A stretch of DNA of 64,000 nucleotides, taken from assembly GCA_022113835.1 (NCBI GenBank), contig JAILWY010000029.1, positions 2,490,001 to 2,554,000 of the forward strand, given 5' to 3'. The stretch comes from Atopsyche davidsoni. Lineage: Eukaryota > Arthropoda > Insecta > Trichoptera > Hydrobiosidae. The translations under genes and the position numbers were made by a program. Under the pieces are notes generated by a model. That model saw nothing but the letters and a program-made list of their open reading frames with translations, was not told the origin of the DNA and did not search any database. Below are positions 45,033-56,800 of the stretch, piece after piece (position 1 is the first letter of the stretch; every line of letters begins with the position of its first letter).

Positions 45033-48000
45033 ATGGAGGGACCTGATGGCTTAGAGCCCGGGGCCCTGCTGGGCGCAGGCCTGGAGCTGTGCATTGTTTG
45101 TGGAGACCGTGCATCGGGAAGACACTATGGAGCAATCAGCTGTGAAGGTAACGTCCTATTGCTTTAATTTTTTAGGATTACAGAATTTTTCTATTGATTT
45201 CAGCCTTGTGAAAAAGTATTTATATATTTTTAGAAATTTTATTTTTAGTACTATAATTTTTTTTTGTTTCCAATAATAAATTGGTCGTATGTATTGTGTT
45301 TGAAATTTAAATAATTATATGATATTTCGTTTTATGAAAAATATTAGTTTTTCAAAAGTTTTATTCACTATAGCCTGAATATCTGTTGCAGACAGACAAG
45401 TTGATTTATCAGAAAGGAAATTTTAGAGTTAAAATATTAATAAAATGACAATAATAGTTGCTGGTATGATGCAGGTTGCAAGGGTTTCTTCAAGCGCTCT
45501 ATCCGGAAGAAGCTGGGCTACCAGTGCCGCGGGGCCATGAACTGCGAGGTCACCAAGCACCACCGCAACCGCTGCCAGTACTGCCGCCTACAGAAGTGCC
45601 TAGCTTGCGGCATGCGCAGCGACTGTGAGTTGCCACACACTTCTTCAGGCTGTTGGCGACGGGCGAAAAGATGACATAAATGAGCGAAAAGTGTGCCCAA
45701 TATCTCCTCAATCAAGAATGCACTATATGAAAGGCTAGTGACACAGAGAAGAAACCAAAAGAGATGCTCACTGGCAGTGAAAAGTACACCATGTGGCTTC
45801 TTCCTTTACCATGTATGAGATGATGTATGAATACACCCGAGGGTGAGAGTGCACTTCAAGGCTGTGATGCTCGAAGCATGTCTGTCTTTAAAACTCATGG
45901 ATATGGATCAAGTAATCTATCTATATATTTTTTTTATTATGGGGCAGTCACCGTCACTTCATATAAATAAAGAGTTTCCTATGAAAGCAAGACGGCCACG
46001 AGTAAAAGAGATTGTCACATGAAAGAGAGAGCGTTGTGCGAGAAAGGAGGTGAGAGATTAGGCCCGTAGTGAGGTGCAGTGCTTGTGTTTGCAGCGGTGC
46101 AGCACGAGCGCAAGCCCGTGGTGGAGCGCCGAGACAACAGCGAGGGCGAGGACTCCCCGGCCCTGCTCAAGCACCACAAGCTCGCTACCAAACTTTTCGG
46201 ACTGGCGCCGCCGCCTCCACCGCAACAGGTCAGTCTACGTTTTCTTTTTGTGTGTAAATCGGGTACTCTCATATGTAATACAGGGATAAGCGGACTTGTC
46301 AAAATAAGTGTTGCACTCGCTGAATCCCGAGTATTGTCACCAAACAAACATTATTATTAGATTATCTGAGTTCTGACTTTCAAACTAGTGCGACGGCTTC
46401 TAAAAGTCTGCATCACCGCTCTAGACTTGATGGAATGTTTCATTGTCATTTGATTTTTATTGAGTGAGAGTGACTTGTTAATTTTAAGGACACGGGGTCT
46501 ACCAGGATACAACACACCAAACACCAAATTCAATGGATACAACACACCAATTCCTACACTACTTCTTGTAAGACACCGGATTCCAGTTGGAATATAAACT
46601 CCAACCAGGTCATGTCTCCAAGTCATTTGAATGGATATTTTATTATTGCACAGGGAAACGATGAGAATTACTACAAATGAACTTATTTGTGTTTACCAAA
46701 GCATTATCACAATGTACAGATTTACAAGCTTCATGATGATTAAAATATATGCGGTAACAATGCAATACTACGGTATTATTTTATACTTGAAAGCAGTTTA
46801 ATATATATTTTGTGCACACTCAAAATCTGTAGCTAAAGATTTGTTACGTGATTCGATAAATTGTACAATACCTGCAACGAATGTCAACGTCTCGATTGTG
46901 CTTCAGATGAAGGAAGAGAACATGGACACCTTCGGCCGCAGCTCGCCTCCCCCGCCTCTGAACCTGGCGCATCTGGCAGCAGCCTTCAACAAAGGAACCA
47001 CAGGTCAGCCAAGACTTATAATACAATAATATTATTACATTTCAGAGTATTGGGTTTCAAAGATCATCACGATTCAAAATACTAACAAGCAGTAATAAAG
47101 AAGTAAAAGTATGTGTTTTGTTAATTTAGTTATTCCGTTTCAGGGTATGGCTACAGCTCGGCGCACGGGGGCTCTCCCCCGGCCTTGGAGGCGCCGGAGG
47201 AAGGTGAGCGCACGGCGCGCCTTCTACTGCACTCGCAACTACAGTCACAGCTGGCCAAGAACCTGCTCATGCAGCAAGTGTCTGGCCATGCCCTCGGTAA
47301 TCTATCAATAAATCGATACAATTGTTCAAATAAATCGGATCTCTCTAGACCAAAGTTACAATTGTGAAAACGCATAGAAAGTATTTAGTAGAAGGCAGGG
47401 AGTGGAAATGAAGGATGATCCTTGCACAATTGTAATTTAAGTTTTGACGCTTAATTATTTCAGGGGCATTAAACATAAACGAGTACCTCCAGTCGGCCTA
47501 CGGACCTGCTGCGGCTGACGTGGCAATGGCCATGTCCCAGCACAGCAGCCGGGAGCCCACTGACGATATACAGTTCTCAGGTATTCATACAATCAACTGT
47601 CTCCATGTGTCAACTAATGACTTATTAGAATTATTTGTGAATGCATTTTAATATGCAGGGGTCCCCAACCTTTTTGTACCCAAGAGAATGAAGGAGAAAT
47701 CTAGAATGCCGGCCGGGCGGCGGGCACCATTTATTTTTTTAATGTATATTTATAGTTGGACATAGTCAATAATACATATAATGCACAAAAAATATAAATA
47801 TAAAATAAAAAAAATACTGTTAAAATTCTGGTGATTGGGTCGAATTGGGGCAAATATGCAATGAATAAATATTTTTAATAGCAACTTTAAAATGTACATT
47901 TATCGCTAAAAATTGCAAACAGGTTAGAATATGAAAAATATCAGTTAGGGTCCGGAATAAGTTTATTAAGATTTTAATGCATTACAGAGACGGAAACAAA

Positions 48001-50154
48001 CCAAACTACACCCATAAGATGCTACATATTTCAACAGGCTTATATATATATACATATATGATTTTCTGGAAAGGAATATTCTTTTTAAAATTATAATGAT
48101 ATAATTATTCACCTCACCAGTTCTACCGAAAAAATATCAGATAGACTTTCACATAGTTTTCACTTCACTTTTATCAACGAAAAGATATCAGAGACACTTT
48201 CACATAGCTTTCACCTCACCAGTTCTACCGAAAAAATATCAGGTAGACTTTCACGTAGCTTTCACCTCACTTTTACTACTGCAAAAATATCAGATTTATG
48301 TATTTATTCAGCAACTTTTCCATCAAGTATCTAAATAATATCGTGAATAATCAGTGTCAAACACTTATTTATGCTTAATAATTCGATCAACAAAGACCTC
48401 ATATCTTTCTCTTGCTCTTACAATCCTCCGCTGTGTAGAACCCATTTCGTGAAGCAAAACATACACTGGTGAAGTCTGATATCACAGATTGTAATAATAC
48501 AGTTATAAATACGTTTTCACATGTTAGATAAGTTAGTACATCTGACGATGACGCATTTGAATTCTGTTGCAGAAGGAGAGGAGCGCTGGGCTGCGTGTGC
48601 GCGGGGTGGAGCAGGAGCACCGGTACCACGCCACCTGCAGGCGCACGCGCTGTGTGAAGCCGGCGCTCGCTTGCTACTCCTCTGCTGTCGCTGGCCACCC
48701 GCACTTCCCACCTTCTCCACTCTCAGGTGAGCCTGTCTTATATCTCCTTGAGTCTATATTTAATACGTTTGTTGCTTCTCTTTGATATATATATATGTAC
48801 ATTTTTTTTTTCAGTTCTGAGGTCCAGCTGTCTCTCATCAGGAGCTGTTGGCCAGAGCTGTTTGTGCTCGGCCTCGCCCAATGTGCACAGGTCCGTTAAA
48901 TCTCCAGCTTTCTCATCCACTGCACAACGATCCAACACAATTACATCATTTTGTGAAAATACATTAATGATAGATTTCAGTTTTCAACGTCACGGTTTTA
49001 CTAAATTTGTAATTATTTATATCAAAGATTCACCTTCCAATTACCAAATTTTGCTGTTTATTTCGAAATATTTGGGAAAGAAAACAGCTTCTTGAAATTG
49101 TCGAAAGTTTATCGAACCATAATTTATTTAAAAATGTTAATATGAGTGTAATTTTCTAGGCGTTGTCACTGTCGTCACTGCTGCCACCGCTAGTGGCGCA
49201 CCTACAGGGCTGTGAGGAGGCGGGAGGCGCGGGGGCGGGTGCAGCAGCACGTCAGCTGGAGCGCCTGCATGCTTACGCCGACGCCATGAGCGAACTGCAG
49301 GTGGACCATCACGAGTACGCCTGCCTGCGCGCTCTCTGCCTCTTCGGTGCCGGTCAGTCCAAACAACCAAACTTACAACCGCAGTGAACCGACACGACAT
49401 CTAAAAACACTTAATGTGTATATCTATTTATATTGTTCACAGACATTACACCGACCCACTGCAAGAAGAAGCTATGGAGATACCAGCAGAAGTGTGTGCA
49501 ATCGTTGCGCACGTACGTCCAGCAAAACGGCTCCAACGAGGATGACAACAGGTAACATCACACCGTCAAAATAGCAGCAGAAAAACTTCCATCGAGGAGG
49601 CTAGCCGTCTCGCTACATTGTATATTTTTGTTGCAGGTTTCCCAGCCTGCTGCTGCAGCTGCCGCCGCTGCGCAGCTTCTCGGCGCCGGTGCTGGAGGAA
49701 GTATTCTTTACGGGCTTCGTGGGAGACCTCAAGGTCCACGACCTGCTGCCCTACTTGCTCCGAGCCACTGGTAACTCTTCAAACTAACCCGTCTCTTATT
49801 CATCACGAGCATGGTAGTAAATTCCTAGATTAAACATCATGAGTTTAGGTGTCTGGTTTTATCTGCTCCACAATCTGGAGACAGGGGCTCTGTGGTCGGC
49901 AAGCAATTGCCCAAATGACTGGATTTCGAGGAGCTCATAAAGACGATCTCTTGCTTGTGTAGTTTAATATTTATTATCAGATTCATTTAATTATTTGGGA
50001 AATCCCAAATAAAAAGTATTCACGTGGCAGTATTGTCGCCAATGATTTAATATCTTCACATCTGTCTTTATCTGAGTTTGATTAGACGTCTGAAAATAGC
50101 CCGCTATCTGAACGCTAATAATAAAATGTACATCTTGTTGCAGATTACTTGTAG
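45033..50154 (+). CDS. Hr78: Nuclear receptor HR78 (NR2D, TR2/TR4-related)
   Basis: Coding exons: 45033-45147, 45475-45624, 46095-46228, 46907-47003, 47144-47296, 47464-47580, 48573-48726, 48815-48890, 49160-49352, 49443-49551, 49637-49770, 50144-50154; all phases join, 480 aa. Ligand-type transcription factor acting in the nucleus. DNA-binding domain residues 20-85: eight Cys ligands in [15 protein letters not shown]-box [25 protein letters not shown]; then [12 protein letters not shown]. The [20 protein letters not shown] stretch is what I recall of insect HR78. A Ser/Pro/Gly-rich hinge follows, then a ligand-binding domain from about residue 250 ([30 protein letters not shown]) ending in an AF-2-like helix ([13 protein letters not shown]). 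The family is orphan; in flies Hr78 acts in ecdysone-responsive development. The start is the first ATG after acceptor GCAG/GATATGG; an upstream exon cannot be excluded. Confidence 0.92.
47656..47760 (+). mobile_element. Possible hAT-type transposon terminus in HR78 intron 6
   Basis: CAGGGGTCCCCAACCTTTTTG at the start resembles hAT terminal repeats (CAGGGGTxxxCAA). A GC-rich patch (GGCCGGGCGGCGGGC) follows. No matching inverted end was found, so it would be a decayed copy. Confidence 0.35.
48108..48300 (+). repeat. 51-bp tandem repeat in HR78 intron 6
   Basis: Four units start at 48108, 48159, 48210 and 48261, exactly 51 bp apart. Units 1 and 3 share CACCAGTTCTACCG, while 2 and 4 share CACTTTTA, so the array is a duplicated 102-bp dimer. 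Each unit ends CTTTCAC(A/G)TAG. Confidence 0.85.
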
Positions 50155-50311
50155 AGCAATTTCCCCGCATGATAAAGCAATATAAAGGACTGCAATGGTG
50201 CTGAGTCTATTGACTTGAAACTGCCTTAAACAATACTTAATTATGAATAACGGCTGCCTTGTTAACTGTAAGGAATATATTTATTATATTATGTATAATT
50301 AGTGCTAAGTA

Positions 50312-50317
50312 AATAAA
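50312..50317 (+). terminator. Polyadenylation signal of HR78
   Basis: AATAAA about 160 bp after the stop codon at 50152-50154, followed within 25 bp by a T-rich stretch (TGTTTTTTTATTTC), the expected arrangement for 3' end formation. Confidence 0.6.
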
Positions 50318-50344
50318 TTATCTGTATTTTTACTGAGCCCTGTT

Positions 50345-52077
50345 TTTTTATTTCTAATTCAACGTTATGTAAATCGTACCTTACCGACCGGTGCCGCGCT
50401 GTCCAAAAAAAAAAAAAAAAAGACTAGTCTCGCCAACATGCTATATCGGTTTCTCCAAGTAGTGCATATTCTTTATAATAAAAAAAATATTATAATGGAA
50501 TGCTTTCAGAGAAAAGAGATAAATATTTTTTATAACTCTCGTCACTTGGAATAAATATAATTCATTATCGTCGGCTTGGAAATAAAATACTTTTTTCTAC
50601 ATCACAATATTTATTTTTCGGTAAATGTATTTTAATATACTAGATACAGATTATTGCTTGTGTCGAGAGTATTATATACAATAAAGTTATATTTCAAAGG
50701 AGCTCATTCAAATTGTGTTGAACAAAATATTTACCTGCTAACAGTTTCACAAATTGTGACAATACTTTGATTAAATTAATAAATAACAATAAAACTACAC
50801 AACCTCACTGAACAAATTCCCTTAAAAAAAAATCTGTACCAACAAAATACTTATCTAATAAAAAAGATACTTTGGACATGGAAAAAGACGGTTCGATTAT
50901 TTTACTATAAAAATTTATAAAATTTTATAACATACAACTTTCACTACTGTTATACTTCAATAAGTTCCGATTTCTTGAAAACCTATCAAAGTGAACGACG
51001 ATTAACCAGCTATCAAATAAAATGCACAAATTGGAGAAAATACTACTTCTTCAATTATTGAAACGTTACTAAATATTTAAATTTATATTTCATCAATGAA
51101 CATGTGCTAAGCAAATGCAGGTATTTTATAAAACGTTGAAGAAGTTGGCTGTTTTTTTAATCCTAACTTGATTTTTTCAGCATGTCAGGAAAGTTAATGA
51201 TTTAATTATCAATCAACGTGTTAAATCACACATAATTACTTTGTGTAATCACCGTTCACTTTGATAAGTCTTTTAGGCATTGATAAGAGTTGGAATCAAC
51301 CAACTTTCAGAGTGTTAATAATATGCACATAGAAATAAAATAAATAATCCACTTTGGCTTCGTATAATTAATTTAGACGCTTGTATATATTTATAGAAAC
51401 CGACCGAACATCTTTTTTACAATTTCTTTGCTATGTGACTACCATTTATTACATAATAAATAAGGCAGATATGAAATTGATACTATCGCTAAAAATGTCA
51501 GTCCGGTGAGCTATTCTATATTAAAGCTGCTATATCAAAAGCAGAGCTTCAGGAAATGTGAGTCGGAAAGATAAACAGAAAAGGGTATAATTAAATAGAA
51601 GCTACGTAATTTTGGCGAGATTTGTGGAATCTTTTGACCACTAGAGCCTTTAAATAAAAAAGCACTATTATGTGCCGGGGTATTCCCGAATTGAAGTGAT
51701 GACTCGTCTGCAAATTTTTTTAAATTAAAAGTGATGGCTTTATTGTATTTATTCTATGAGGAAATTAATGAGAATGGTGTAGCAGATTCCTCGTATCCAT
51801 GGAAGAGTCCTATTGCATACGTATACTGTCAAATGAATAGTCTACAAGTGGATAGGACCATGGAATATGGCCTCTTGTACGATGCTTGAAGAGCAGGATT
51901 ATAAAGCCGATTCTATAATAATTTCCGTTTCCCAATAAAGAAATACATTTTTGAAAAGTCAAATATCAGTCGTTTAACAAAGTAAAAAATATCACTAACA
52001 GCGCCTTAAACAATATTTTTAGACTGCCTTAGCATCGTACAATGCTGGGAGACTAACCAGATCAGATTCAACCATTC
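50345..52077. other. AT-rich intergenic DNA between convergent genes
   Basis: Lies between the 3' ends of HR78 and the kinase gene. Includes an A run at 50405-50420. A TTTATT near 51738 could be the kinase polyadenylation signal on the minus strand. No gene seen. Confidence 0.45.
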
Positions 52078-53247
52078 TTATGTAGCTTTCCTCGGATGAA
52101 GATCTCTTAAGGTAGCTCGTTCAATGGTGTGGGGCAGTCGGTCAGGGAGAACAGTTCCATATTCTCCGATCATAACGGCAGCTACTTTGCAGCCGTAAAA
52201 AACGCAGCTCTCTATCGGATCTCCCTGCATGAATGCCCAGAGAAACCCGGCTGTGAACGCGTCTCCTGCACCTGTAGTATCGACTATATCTTCAGGAGCC
52301 AGTTTGGGGACCTGTATCCACTGCTTGGATGGCTCGTCCTTTCCCCACACAACCAATACAGCCTTTGAATCTTGTGTCATCACAAGAATTTTACCGGTTT
52401 CTCGAAGTCTAATCTTTAGCTTTGTAATATCATCAAGGAGTTGAGAATCGGCAATGTCAGTTTCAATTTCTGGATCAGTTTCAATATTTTGTTTTTTCTT
52501 AGATAATTCATGCAAATGGTCGAGACACTCTTCTGCTGATTGCAAGCCGTAGCAGATTCTTCCAACTGCTCCGAATTCATTAACATTCCCAAAAACTATA
52601 TCTGCATGCTCCGCCATGAATTTAAGTTGTTGAGGAAATTTTTCAACAACGTAAACGGCACTAATATTGAAACCAAAGGGTTTATCTTTTTTTAAATGCA
52701 GCTCTTCAACGATATATTTGCAGGTTTGAATTCGGTTTTCGATGAAGTATCCTTCAATGTATATTATTGAGGCTTCCTGAATTAGATGCTGCAGGTATTC
52801 CGATGCCTGTAAGAAGTCTAGGTCGAAGTGTAAAGCTGCCGCTATGCAGGCAATCAATGCTCGCCGGTGGCCATTGACAAGAGAGACGCAGCGCCCTGTA
52901 GGTAAAGTTGGGTGTATTTGAAGTCCCGGCAAGACTTTTTCCTTGCGAAGTACAGCTCCATGCGAAGCGGACGCACCTCCAAAGAGAGCTGACCGGCCCC
53001 CCAACCAAGCCACAACCCTTGCAGTATTACTAGCAGAACCTCCCGGATGCCAATCCAGTTTCGCTTCGCTCCGAGAGACGTCTTCCATTAAGGACTCCAT
53101 CACAAGATGGTCTACTTCAGCCTGAGAATCGCTCATACAGCCATATTTTTCCAAAATTTCTTTGACATTTTCTTCGATCGTAATATCCATTAACGGATTT
53201 CCGAACGCTACCAGTAAATGAGTTTTTGATGGAGATTCAAGTGACAT
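52078..53247 (-). CDS. Adenosine-kinase-like PfkB-family sugar/nucleoside kinase
   Basis: Intronless, 389 aa from the ATG at 53245-53247 (MSLESPSK); the open frame extends about 15 codons further up but without another ATG. PfkB/ribokinase fold proteins phosphorylate a sugar or nucleoside hydroxyl with ATP in the cytosol. Visible family marks: N-terminal VAFGNPLMDITIEEN, the substrate-site GG motif WHPGGSASNTARVVAWLG, SIIYIEGYFI, ADIVFGNVNEF, and the C-terminal signature DTTGAGDAFTAGFLW with the catalytic Asp of GAGD. The GNPLMD start and the VNEF stretch point to adenosine kinase rather than ribokinase. The GG region reads GGSASN where typical adenosine kinases have GGATQN, so substrate is not certain. 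Lack of introns next to intron-rich genes could mean a retrocopy, but the frame is intact. Confidence 0.85.
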   Translation of the reverse strand: MSLESPSKTHLLVAFGNPLMDITIEENVKEILEKYGCMSDSQAEVDHLVMESLMEDVSRSEAKLDWHPGGSASNTARVVAWLGGRSALFGGASASHGAVLRKEKVLPGLQIHPTLPTGRCVSLVNGHRRALIACIAAALHFDLDFLQASEYLQHLIQEASIIYIEGYFIENRIQTCKYIVEELHLKKDKPFGFNISAVYVVEKFPQQLKFMAEHADIVFGNVNEFGAVGRICYGLQSAEECLDHLHELSKKKQNIETDPEIETDIADSQLLDDITKLKIRLRETGKILVMTQDSKAVLVVWGKDEPSKQWIQVPKLAPEDIVDTTGAGDAFTAGFLWAFMQGDPIESCVFYGCKVAAVMIGEYGTVLPDRLPHTIERATLRDLHPRKAT

Positions 53248-53299
53248 TGTGATCGTATCAATAATATCTACATAAAGCTTTAAACCTTGCAAACCGTTC

Positions 53300-53579
53300 A
53301 GCGTTCATACTGAATATAATAAACCGAAATTTTCGGAGCTGTCATCTCTAATTTGTTTATGGAATAATTTTTTTTATCAAATACAGTAATGGTAACCACT
53401 TAAAATAAAAAATCTTAAATATCTCAGCATTTACATAACAATACCTACCCACCTACTCAATTTTAACCCGACAACAAAGTTGAATTTTTGACATTTGACA
53501 GACTGAAAAAAGTGAGATCCTTGTAACTTTGTTAAGTTGTCTCCTTGCAAGGTCGTTCTTATCCACTCACGTGAAGCAA
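53300..53579 (-). promoter_or_regulatory. Upstream region of the kinase gene
   Basis: Short 5' region between the kinase start and a MITE. A small upstream ATG frame (53309 on the minus strand, out of frame, about 16 codons) precedes the main start. No TATA box or other clear core element was seen. Confidence 0.3.
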
Positions 53580-53810
53580 TTTACACACGTACCGACGTAA
53601 CTCGCGACACAACTTGCGATTATCCAATAGCGACTTATTTTGCGTTGTTTACTTAAACCCTCTACATAACTTGCGACAGACTTACATTTAGCCAATAGCA
53701 ACCGCTTGTGCGTTGTTTACTTAGGCAAAACCATAAAAAAACACCGAAAATAAAGGGGCGCTATTGGCTGATTGCAAATCGGTCGCAAGTTGTGTCGCTG
53801 CGTGTGTAAA
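53580..53810. mobile_element. Small inverted-repeat MITE with internal duplication
   Basis: The left end TTTACACACGTACCGACG and right end complement TTTACACACGCAGCGACACA form the start of a long imperfect terminal inverted repeat. It continues CGACACAACTTGCGA...CCAATAGCG on both sides (about 60 bp). The left block AACTTGCGA...CCAATAGC...TGCGTTGTTTACTTA is repeated directly about 57 bp later (53611 and 53668). No ORF. Superfamily cannot be set without a target duplication. Confidence 0.7.
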
Positions 53811-56800
53811 GGGCTTTATCCATAGAAGATGACGTCATTTTTTTAGGCTACAGACAGTTATGAATAAAGTCACATAAATACCTCAAAAACACACACAGTA
53901 AATCCTAGGTTCGAGGTCATCAATATAAAGTGCTTTTATAAAAATATTTTTTATTATTGTTACATCCATGAAATCATTTATCGTTTCGTTTGACCAACTC
54001 ATAGTTATGTAAACAAAATGTTAAAAAGAAACAGCTATTTAACTGAAAATAAATTTAAACCATTTAGCCGCGAAAAAAAAGTTATGCAAAAAATATATAT
54101 ATTTAATTACAAGCACTGCCACAAAAAAACAAATTGTTCATGCAATGCTCAAATAATTTTTATCTGATAGGCTAAATTCACGGTCGTGATTTTTTTTTCT
54201 AATTAACTAGCAAAATAGTTTAATAGTCCTCTGTTAAACCGTGCCGGGCTATTTTTTTAACTATGCACTGTTCAATTAATGCAAAGTGCAATTATATAAA
54301 ACATTTTTTTAATATTTTTTAGACAGAAAATGTTACGTCATTATTTGTGTTGATAAATCCGTTATTTGACAGATAAGAGTTTGGATATACTACACGAGCC
54401 CCCTAATGTAATGCATACAGTATATTTTGATAGCAAAGTACATTCATTGAATGAGGTTTTATTAACAACGTTAAATGTCATTAAATCCTTTGCTTGGGTA
54501 AAGGCAATATAAAAATATTTTCCCCTTTTATTGAGCATTCGAACCGACAGCAGGTTGGCCAATAAAGTTAGAGCGAAAATATTACAATACTTGTCTATGG
54601 CAACAATTGTACGAATGAATCTTGTAAGATACTGGGCCATCGTTCATGAGACACAAATGTACAAGTATCTCGCAGGAAATTAATTAAAAACACACCCCTC
54701 GCCGCAATAAAATTGCAACGGGACAATCGTCAAAGATTCGCGCGAGTAATACCAGACGCCAGTTTATCTGCGGGCGACTGCAGTACCAGAAACGATCTCG
54801 GTACTATTCTGCAATAGAAAAAGATTGCACTGGTCTGGGGACGTAAGGTAAACATTGATTTTGATATTTTGCTATTAAAAATAGGCCCTCCCTTGCACTG
54901 TGCGTCTCGGGAGTTTTTCAATGTGTATATCGTGTGCAAAACTGCCCATTGTGTATTTTTAGCGCCTCCAGATTTCGCTACTCGGTGGCTGCGATTTTGC
55001 CACATATCTCCCTTAATGCTAATGGTTTTTTGCTATTTAGCGAATTAATTTACGAATATGGTGTCAATGATGATGTTCACTGGGTCTGCGATCCAAAAAT
55101 AGTATAAATCCGCTCGTTTAATGGTGTATTTTCGTGTGAAATCTGGCCTTGTTCGCTGGGGCAGTGGAGACTTTTTATCGTTTTGTAATATAAAATGTCA
55201 AATAATGCACTTGTCAAAAATTCAGTCATTGGCGGTTATCTGCCAAAAAATTCCCAATCCTGGCGCATAAATACATGCACACTGTTGGAAAACAGCGCAA
55301 AGGGTTAGAAAGTTGTTTTAATTTTGTTAAAAGTACTTTTTTTTCGTAACATTTACCGTTTCTCATCTGGCTTCTGTCATTCTTACGTCTCCTAGTTTTC
55401 GCCTTTATTCGTGCATTGACTCGTAAAATCGTAAATATTTAGTTTACATCTAGCTGGTTTTTTATCTAGAAATGATAATACGCGTATTTATTATCGGAAA
55501 TAATGGATTTTTAATTTGAATACGACAGTCCAATTGTACAAAGAAAATTTTACAATTTCTCAGAATTACCCTATGAATCATCGCTAATCCTCCTTAATGT
55601 TTTTCGATGTATTTTTAATACTGAATGGTTTTTTTTACAACAATATTGCTTTGTGCCTGTGTGACATTTTTGAGTGTAAATAAACACATTTCAAAAGTAG
55701 GTACTTGACTCCATAACAGCAAAACCATAGTAACATTCCTACTGCTAACCTAAATAACATTTATATGAATATGTCAGCATGAATGTGTCAGTGGAGGATT
55801 CTCAAAAAATAACAAAACCGATGACAATGAATGCCAACTTTCTTTCTTCTCTGTGCATTCTGTGCTGAATATTTTTTATTTTTACACGAAAAATAAACGC
55901 AAATAAAAAATATTCGAAAATAATTTGTGTTAAATTTCAATCTCTAATATGTGCAATGCAAATTGAGGACCATTGTGCAAGCATATTGTATATTAAGATG
56001 TGTTTGCGCAATATCTAAATTGGAGTGCTCTCATAGATGTCATTTTGGTCTTATCCAACCACGGTAGGCTAGCAAACCGATATAAAAAATATTATATTTT
56101 AATATTGTCACAAAAAATAAAACCTAAAATCTACCTACGAAGGATAAATATATTTTAAAATTTGTATTATAATATACGAGTTAGCTTAGCTACGTAAAAG
56201 CACTAATGACCGAACATTGAAACGTAATTTTTATAATTCTAGATAATTATATTTATATGGTTTAATTTTCAGTATTTCTAGGTAGCTTTGCTTTTATCGT
56301 TTTTTCATTGATAATGTATTTTATGACATATTAAAAAGATATCAGTTATGCGGCTTCCGATTTTATGCTGTGCGAGTGGAGTGCTATTACCGATTTTAAG
56401 AATTCATCACGAGGATCACTTGTGTATCGATTACTATCCATTACGATCTATTTAATTACAAAAAATAATATTTCAATATTAAAAATTTTTCCTATACCTC
56501 ATTTTGTATCTTTCATGAGTCATCAATTTTATTTCTTCTTACTTTCTTATGCGTCAAATATTTATGTATTTTTTTATTTCTCTAACCTCAATTTTTTCTC
56601 TCGGCTTATGTATAGTATTAATGTTTTGTTTTCAAGTGTGGGTTTGTTTATATTGTGGTGACCTAAAAATCTAAAAAAGCGCAAGCCGTTTTCAATATAG
56701 TGAGAGTTTTATAACTATATAAAAATCACTATGCGTTTTTAATGTTGACAATTTTTTCTACTTTTCAGGAAGTTCTTTATCACAATATGTTTTAGACGTT

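Noticed and set aside
53248..53292. Upstream extension of the kinase frame by 15 codons
   Set aside because: The extension begins with TTG, not ATG; the first in-frame ATG is at 53247 and no splice acceptor supports an upstream exon.
56365..56661. 98-codon Phe/Tyr/Ile-rich frame
   Set aside because: Low complexity in AT-rich DNA with no motif, splice context or neighbour support.
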